A stretch of DNA of 64,000 nucleotides from Acidobacteria bacterium Mor1 (GTDB lineage: Bacteria; Acidobacteriota; Polarisedimenticolia; Polarisedimenticolales; Polarisedimenticolaceae): contig CP011806.1 in NCBI GenBank assembly GCA_001664505.1, positions 904,399 through 968,398 on the forward strand, in the 5' to 3' direction. The notes under the pieces are model-generated. The model saw only the letters and a program-made list of their open reading frames with translations, had not been told where the DNA came from and did no database searches. Every line of letters begins with the position of its first letter. Positions within the stretch are counted from its first letter, which is position 1. The translations under genes were made by a program, and so were the position numbers. Of the stretch, positions 57,307-64,000 are shown piece by piece.

Positions 57307-58044
57307 TCAGGCGCCGAAATCGCCCCAGGCGTGGAGCAATAGCGCCGTGGCGACCGGTCCGGCGGTCTCGGTGCGCAGGGTGCGCGGTCCCAGACTGGCC
57401 CGGCGCCAACCCGCGGCCTCCAGGGCGGCCCGCTCGGCGTCCGAGAAGCCGCTCTCCGGGCCGACCGCCAGGCGGACGCGGCCAGGGGCCTCGGCGGCCA
57501 GGATCGTCGCCAGGGTGACCGCTCCCGGCCCCCCGTCCAGGACCAGATCGAGGGTGTCCTCGGGAGACGGCCCCAACTCCTTCAGGCGCAGCGGTGAAGC
57601 AACCTCGGGCACCCGGCGCCGGCCGCACTGTTTGCAGGCCTCCCGGGCGATGCGCCGCCAGCGTTCCAGCCGGTTGTCGGTGACCCGCGGCGCGTCGGCC
57701 CGTTCGGTGTCGACCAGCTGGATCCGGTGAATGCCCACCTCGGTGGCCTTGGCCACCAGCCAGTCGAGCCGGTCCGGCCGGCAGACACCCTGGATCAAAT
57801 CGATCTCGAGGGGTGCCTCGACCGGGTCGCTGCAGGCTTCACCCAGCCTGACCCGGACGGCGTCCTTGCCCGCCTCGAGGATCTCGGCGGCCCACTCGTT
57901 GCCCCGGCCGTCGAAGACGCCGACGGGGTCCCCCGGACCGAGCCGCAGGACCCTGGCGATGTGGCGGCTGTCCTCCCGGCCGAGGGTCAGTTCGTCGCCG
58001 GTGGCCCGGGCGTCGTCGTGCTGGACCCGGAACAGGTGGGCCAT
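57307..58044 (-). CDS. rsmE: 16S rRNA (uracil-1498-N3)-methyltransferase
   Basis: A 245-residue SPOUT methyltransferase that modifies U1498 of 16S rRNA. An N-terminal PUA-like domain carries REDSRHIARVLRLGPGD; the knot carries KATEVGIHRIQLVDTERA, AVGPESGFSDAE and LGPRTLRTETAGPVA. Its ATG overlaps the prmA stop (ATGA), the usual prmA-rsmE pairing. Confidence 0.95.
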   Translation of the reverse strand: MAHLFRVQHDDARATGDELTLGREDSRHIARVLRLGPGDPVGVFDGRGNEWAAEILEAGKDAVRVRLGEACSDPVEAPLEIDLIQGVCRPDRLDWLVAKATEVGIHRIQLVDTERADAPRVTDNRLERWRRIAREACKQCGRRRVPEVASPLRLKELGPSPEDTLDLVLDGGPGAVTLATILAAEAPGRVRLAVGPESGFSDAERAALEAAGWRRASLGPRTLRTETAGPVATALLLHAWGDFGA

Positions 58045-58898
58045 CAGTCCGGCCGGTGAGCCACGAGAGCGACCCAGGGGTCGCGACCGTGCACCGAGTC
58101 CACCCTCAGGCCCGAAGCTTCGAACACCCCGCTCAGCTCCTCGACGTCGTCCCCGAGGAAACCCGAAGCGATGAACAGGCCGCCGGGGCGGACCAGCCCT
58201 CCGAGCACCTGCTCGTTGGCGGTGAAGAACGGCCTGTTGATGTTGGCCACCACCCCGTCGAACCCGCCGTCGACGGTTTCGAGCGACCCGGTGATCAGCC
58301 GCACTCCGTCGACGCCGTTACGCTTCAACACCTCGGCGGCGACCTCGACGGCGACCGGATCGTTGTCGATCCCGACCACCTCGCCGGCGCCGAGATGACG
58401 GGCGGCCATCGAGAGCACCGCGGTGCCGGCGCCGATGTCCAGCCAACGGCTGCCCGCGGCCACCCGCTCCTCGAGCTGCTCGATGCAGAGCTGGGTTGTC
58501 GGGTGCTCACCGGTGCCGAAGGCCCGGCCCGGGATCAGGTGCAGCGCGGTCCGCTCGCCCGGATCCGCCTGCTCGTCGCCGGGGACGATCAGGAACCGCC
58601 GGCCGATGGCGATCGGCTTGAGGGTCCGCTGGAAGCGCTCGACCCAGTCGTCGTCGGCCACCGACTCCACCCGCACCTCCGACGCGTGACCCTCGGAGTC
58701 CAGCAGGCCCCGGATCTCCGCTGCCGCCTCGTCTGCGGTCTCGGCCAGACGCAGGTAGATCCGCACGCGGGTCAGGTCCTCCCCGGCCGGGGTGAACTCC
58801 ATGCCGCGACTGTCGAAACCGACCCGTCCGGCAAGCTCCTCGGCCAACAGCTCGGGAACGTCGAATACCAGGGTGGTCCAGGGGCGGGGTTCGCTCAC
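58044..58898 (-). CDS. prmA: Ribosomal protein L11 methyltransferase
   Basis: A 284-residue methyltransferase that methylates L11. The C-terminal catalytic domain shows GRAFGTGEHPTTQL, the SAM motif LDIGAGTAVLSMAA and VVANINRPFF, where homologues have NIL in place of NIN. The N-terminal substrate-binding domain is shorter and weakly conserved. GTG at 58898 has GGAGAG five bases upstream. It lies 13 bases after dnaJ, in a chaperone-linked operon. Confidence 0.9.
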   Translation of the reverse strand: MSEPRPWTTLVFDVPELLAEELAGRVGFDSRGMEFTPAGEDLTRVRIYLRLAETADEAAAEIRGLLDSEGHASEVRVESVADDDWVERFQRTLKPIAIGRRFLIVPGDEQADPGERTALHLIPGRAFGTGEHPTTQLCIEQLEERVAAGSRWLDIGAGTAVLSMAARHLGAGEVVGIDNDPVAVEVAAEVLKRNGVDGVRLITGSLETVDGGFDGVVANINRPFFTANEQVLGGLVRPGGLFIASGFLGDDVEELSGVFEASGLRVDSVHGRDPWVALVAHRPD

Positions 58899-58911
58899 CG
58901 GGTCTCTCCGA

Positions 58912-60027
58912 TCAGTGGAAGATGTCCTTGACCCGGTCGAACAGGCCGCGCTCAGCGACCTCTTCCCCCTCGAGCTCCGCCAGCTTCTCGAACAGATCAC
59001 GCTGCTCGTCGCTGAGCTTCTTGGGGGTCACGAGCTTGACGTGGACCAGCTGGTCCCCCTTGCCGCCCCCCTGCACGCCGGGCACGCCCCGGCCCTGGAG
59101 CCGCAGCACGGCGCCGGACTGGGTGCCGGCGGGGATGTCCAGGGACTCCTCCCCTTCCAGGGTCGGCACCTCGATACGGGTGCCGAGAGCCGCCTGGGCG
59201 AAACCGATCTTGGCCTCGCAGAGAATGTCCCGGTCGTTGCGGGTGAAGATCGGATGCTCGGACACGTGGAGCACCACGTAGAGATCCCCGGGAGGGCCTC
59301 CACCGGTGCCCGCCTCTCCTTCACCGCTGACCCGTAGGCGCATGCCCTCGTCGACGCCGGCGGGGATCCGCAGGCTGACGGTCTTCTCGGTCTGGATGCG
59401 GCCCTGGCCCTCACAGCCCGGACAGGGCTTGATCAGCAGCCGGCCGGCTCCGCGGCACCGGGAGCAGGTGCGGGCGATGGTGAAGAACCCCTGCTGGAAG
59501 GCCACCTGTCCGCGGCCGCTGCACTCGGGGCAGGTCTGGAGGCCGTCCTCCCCTTCCGCCCCGGTACCGCCGCAGTCGTTGCAGGTCTCTGCCCGGGGAA
59601 CCTGGATCTTGGTCTCCAGCCCCTTGGCCGCCTCCTCGAACTCGATCTCCAGATCGAACAGCAGATCCCGGCCCGCGCTGCCCCGGCGCCGGCGCCGCCC
59701 GCCGCCTCCGCCGAAGACCGAGCCGAAGCCGAAGAGATCGCCCAGAACGTCGGCGAAGTCGCCGAAGACATCCTCGTTGAACCCCTGGAAGCCGGCGGCC
59801 CCGCCGAGCCCTTCCTTGCCGAACTGGTCGTACCTCGCCCGCTTCTCCGGGTCGGAGAGCACGGAATAGGCCTCCGCCGCTTCCTTGAAGCGGGCCTCAG
59901 CCTCGGGGTTGTCGGGATTCTTGTCGGGGTGGTTTTCCATGGCGATCTTGCGATACGCCTTCTTGATCGCGGATGCCTCCGCGTCCTTTTCCACCCCGAG
60001 GACCTGGTAGTAGTCCCTGTCCGCCAA
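58912..60027 (-). CDS. dnaJ: Chaperone protein DnaJ
   Basis: The J-domain cochaperone of DnaK. The 371-residue protein has the J domain with HPDK (residues 33-36), a Gly/Phe-rich linker ([11 protein letters not shown]), four zinc repeats ([32 protein letters not shown]) and two C-terminal barrels ([21 protein letters not shown]). Start TTG at 60027, 4 bases after the dnaK stop, as the third gene of grpE-dnaK-dnaJ. Confidence 0.97.
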   Translation of the reverse strand: MADRDYYQVLGVEKDAEASAIKKAYRKIAMENHPDKNPDNPEAEARFKEAAEAYSVLSDPEKRARYDQFGKEGLGGAAGFQGFNEDVFGDFADVLGDLFGFGSVFGGGGGRRRRRGSAGRDLLFDLEIEFEEAAKGLETKIQVPRAETCNDCGGTGAEGEDGLQTCPECSGRGQVAFQQGFFTIARTCSRCRGAGRLLIKPCPGCEGQGRIQTEKTVSLRIPAGVDEGMRLRVSGEGEAGTGGGPPGDLYVVLHVSEHPIFTRNDRDILCEAKIGFAQAALGTRIEVPTLEGEESLDIPAGTQSGAVLRLQGRGVPGVQGGGKGDQLVHVKLVTPKKLSDEQRDLFEKLAELEGEEVAERGLFDRVKDIFH

Positions 60028-60031
60028 CGAT

Positions 60032-61893
<1,862 letters not shown>

Positions 61894-61894
<1 letters not shown>

Positions 61895-62517
61895 CAGGCG
61901 CCCTCGTCCTTCACGCCCTCTCGAGCGGCAACGGCCGGATCAACGGTGACCCGGACCTTGGCGGGACGCAGCAGCGTCCCCTGCAACATGTAACCCCGCT
62001 GGAACTCTTCGAGCACGATGTTCGGCGGGTTCTCCCCGGAAGTATCGGTGGAGATGGCTTCGTGCCGTGCAGGATCGAACGGAGTGCCCACGCAATCGAT
62101 GGGCTCCAGTCCCTCACGACCGAGTTCGTCGAGGAGCTGGCGGTAGATCAGGCGAACGCCGTCACGGAAGCCGTCGGCCTCGTCCTTCGACGGGGAGCAG
62201 AGCGCCCGTTCGAAGTTGTCGAGCACCGGCAGGATCCGCTCGGCGAAGGAGGCGACGGCGTTGCGCTGGTAGTCGGCGCGGTCGCGCTCGACCCGCTTGC
62301 GGTAGTTGTCGAACTCCGCACGCAACCGGTCGAGACGCTCTTCCGCGGCCTGGCTGTCCGCCGTAGCGGCGGGCGCCGGTTCCTCGTCGAAGGCGAGAAC
62401 GACTTCACCCTCGTCGACCGGCTCGGCCTCGGCGCGGGGCACCGGTGCCCCGGTGGGCTCGTCATCGTCCACACCGACGACTTCAATTATTTCGATATCG
62501 TCATCGAGGTCGGACAT
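61894..62517 (-). CDS. grpE: Nucleotide exchange factor GrpE
   Basis: Releases ADP from DnaK. The 207-residue protein has an acidic N-terminus, a long helix ([19 protein letters not shown]), [16 protein letters not shown], and the beta domain ending [26 protein letters not shown] at 62517 has AGGG seven bases upstream; an in-frame GTG at 62559 would add 14 residues. No CIRCE inverted repeat or clear sigma-32 promoter was found in the 177-base leader region. Confidence 0.93.
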
Positions 62518-62694
62518 ACCGCTGCCCTGTAGCAGATCACCCAGCTCGTTCGTGCTCACGCTTAACGCACCCTCGCCACTTCGGTCCCGGCCCGGAGTCC
62601 GGCAGTCCGGTCTCCAAAGGGCCATGGCCCGAAGTTAGGCTCTGGCCCCGCCATGCGTCCAGTTGGGCCCCGGAGTTTCTCGATATGCGGGGTT

Positions 62695-63823
62695 TCAGGA
62701 GGTACCGGAGCCCTCCCGGCGGTCCCCCTGCTGGGTCAGGGCGGCGCGGATGAACCCCTGGAGGTCCCCATCGAGCACCCGGTCGGCATCCCCGACCTCG
62801 TGGGCGGTCCGGTGGTCCTTGACCATCCGGTAGGGAGCCAGCACGTAGCTGCGAATCTGGCTGCCCCACTCGATCTTTTTCTTCTCGCCGACCTCCTGGG
62901 CCATCTTCTCCTCGGCCTCGATGCGGGCCAGTTCCGCCAGCTTGGCCATCAGGAGCTTCATCGCCACCTCCTTGTTCCGGTGCTGGGAGCGCTCGTTCTG
63001 GCAGCTCACCACCGTGTTGGTCGGGAGATGTGTGATCCGCACCGCGGAGTCGGTGACGTTGACGTGCTGGCCGCCGGCGCCCGAGGAGCGGTAGGTGTCG
63101 ATCCGGAGGTCCTTGTCGTCGATCACCACCTCGACGTCGTCGTCGATCTCGGGGATCACGTCCACCGAGGCGAAGGAGGTGTGACGCCGGGCCTGGGCGT
63201 CGAAGGGAGAGATGCGCACCAGCCGGTGGACCCCCCGTTCGACCCGCAGGTAGCCGTAGGCGTTGGCCCCCCGCACCGCCATGGTGACGCTCTTGATTCC
63301 CGCCTCTTCACCGGCCTGGTAGTCGAGGGTCTCGAGCTTGAAGCCCTCCCGTTCGGCCCAGCGGCTGTACATCCGCATCAGCATCGAGGCCCAGTCCTGG
63401 GACTCGGTGCCTCCGGCGCCCGGGTGTACCTCGAGAATCGCGTCGCTCTGGTCGTGTTCGCCGCTGAGCATGGCGCGCAGCTCGGTGGTCTCGGCCCGCT
63501 CGGCGAGCTGATCCACGGCGGTACGCAGGTCCTCCTGGACCTCCTCCCCTTCCCGGGCCAGTTCGAGGAAGGTCTGGGCCTCCTCGAGCATGCTGCTGAG
63601 CTGGTTCGACGCGTCGACGTCGCTCTGCAGCCGGGCGCGCTGCTGCTGCAGGGTCTTGGATTTCTGGGGGTCGTTCCAGACGTCGGGCTGGGCCAACGCC
63701 TCTTCCAGGCGGTCTAGTTCGCCCTGTTTGCCTTCGACATCAAAGGAACCTCCGCAGCGCGTCGACCTTGTCGTTCAGCGCATCGATCTGTTCCGAGATG
63801 TCTTGCAAATCTACCCTGGACAC
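62695..63823 (-). CDS. prfB: Peptide chain release factor 2, with programmed +1 frameshift
   Basis: RF2 releases peptides at UGA and UAA. The first frame starts at GTG 63823 (GGAGG five bases upstream), encodes 27 residues ending LRRFL and stops at UGA (63742-63740). A +1 shift at CUU-UGA continues as DVEGKQGELDRLEEALAQPDVW, giving about 375 residues. Motif GGQ lies in SSGAGGQHVNVTD; the stop-codon-reading SPF tripeptide appears in VRISPFDAQ. A normal RF2, with frameshift signals in their standard positions. Confidence 0.97.
63740..63753 (-). promoter_or_regulatory. prfB programmed frameshift site
   Basis: The slippery codon CTT is followed by the in-frame TGA (63745-63740), with Shine-Dalgarno-like GGAGG (63753-63749) three bases before CTT, as in the autoregulated prfB of many bacteria. 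Low RF2 slows reading of UGA and promotes the shift. The base after TGA is T rather than the common C. Confidence 0.95.
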
Positions 63824-63881
63824 ATCGACCTCCGTTGAAGTGGTGGACGCATCCTAACATCCGAGAGATATCCCGGGCGGG

Positions 63882-64000
63882 TTAGCCGAGCTGTTTGATG
63901 AAGGCGCCGGAGTAGCCGTCGGCCTTGAGCTTGTCGGCGGCGGTCAGGGCGTCGTCCCGGCTGGAGTAGCCGCCGACGCGAACCTTGAACAGCCGCTGGC
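63882..64000 (-). CDS. SPOR-domain protein (5' part outside window)
   Basis: Only the last 39 codons are visible. The translated end (QRLFKVRVGGYSSRDDAL, then AADKLKADGYSGAFIKQLG) matches the second half of a SPOR domain, which binds peptidoglycan stripped of stem peptides at the septum. The start, any membrane segment and other domains lie beyond the right edge. Confidence 0.8.
   Translation of the reverse strand, partial: QRLFKVRVGGYSSRDDALTAADKLKADGYSGAFIKQLG

Noticed and set aside
62518..62694. CIRCE element or sigma-32 promoter for grpE-dnaK-dnaJ
   Set aside because: No TTAGCACTC/GAGTGCTAA pair was found and no convincing heat-shock promoter spacing.

Overview
The window is about 66% GC and is gene-dense, with many stop/start overlaps, frequent GTG and TTG starts, several T-type 'sulfatase-like' hydrolases ending in (L)KALGY, TPR and HEAT proteins, a PilT ATPase and a very large thrombospondin-type-3/FG-GAP surface protein. 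This mix suggests a Gram-negative environmental bacterium, most likely an Acidobacteriota lineage. That placement is inference from gene content; no rRNA gene is present to test it.

Layout. 1-2.5 kb: the end of a phosphodiesterase-type gene facing a lipoprotein sulfatase-like gene. 2.5-9.8 kb (minus strand): one tightly packed run, uvrB > S26-like/methyltransferase fusion > HPr-kinase-like > phytanoyl-CoA-dioxygenase-like > second HPr-kinase-like > uvrC > sulfatase. The four genes between uvrB and uvrC are the most unusual system in the window. 9.9-17.6 kb: PBP1A, a lipoate ligase-like gene, a degenerate NtrC-family regulator and a large TPR protein. 17.7-21.2 kb: ffh-rpsP-khpA-rimM-trmD-rplS. 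21.3-29.8 kb: ribBA, ribE, ribD, ftsY, a TPR lipoprotein, a PHP phosphatase-like gene, gpsA, thpR and cinA. 29.9-34.4 kb: a secreted beta-rich protein, an XRE-TPR regulator diverging from an AraC regulator, and an exported HEAT protein.

34.5-45.6 kb is the cell-surface region: a 2455-residue protein made of two FG-GAP/TSP3 cassettes, a lipoprotein subtilase, and a tandem pair of paralogous lipoproteins of unknown family behind a strong terminator. 45.9-52.1 kb holds a lipoprotein sulfatase-like hydrolase, two polytopic membrane proteins with glycosyltransferase-C-like character and a membrane-anchored SGNH hydrolase, which together look like a surface-glycan or lipid decoration locus. An array of six 18-bp palindromes starts inside the end of the SGNH gene and fills the following gap. 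52.4-64 kb is housekeeping: lytic transglycosylase, alaS, pilT, rsmE, prmA, dnaJ, dnaK, grpE, prfB with its programmed +1 frameshift, and the end of a SPOR-domain gene.

No tRNA, rRNA, CRISPR array, insertion sequence or prophage gene was recognised. Promoter calls are by eye and weak unless stated.
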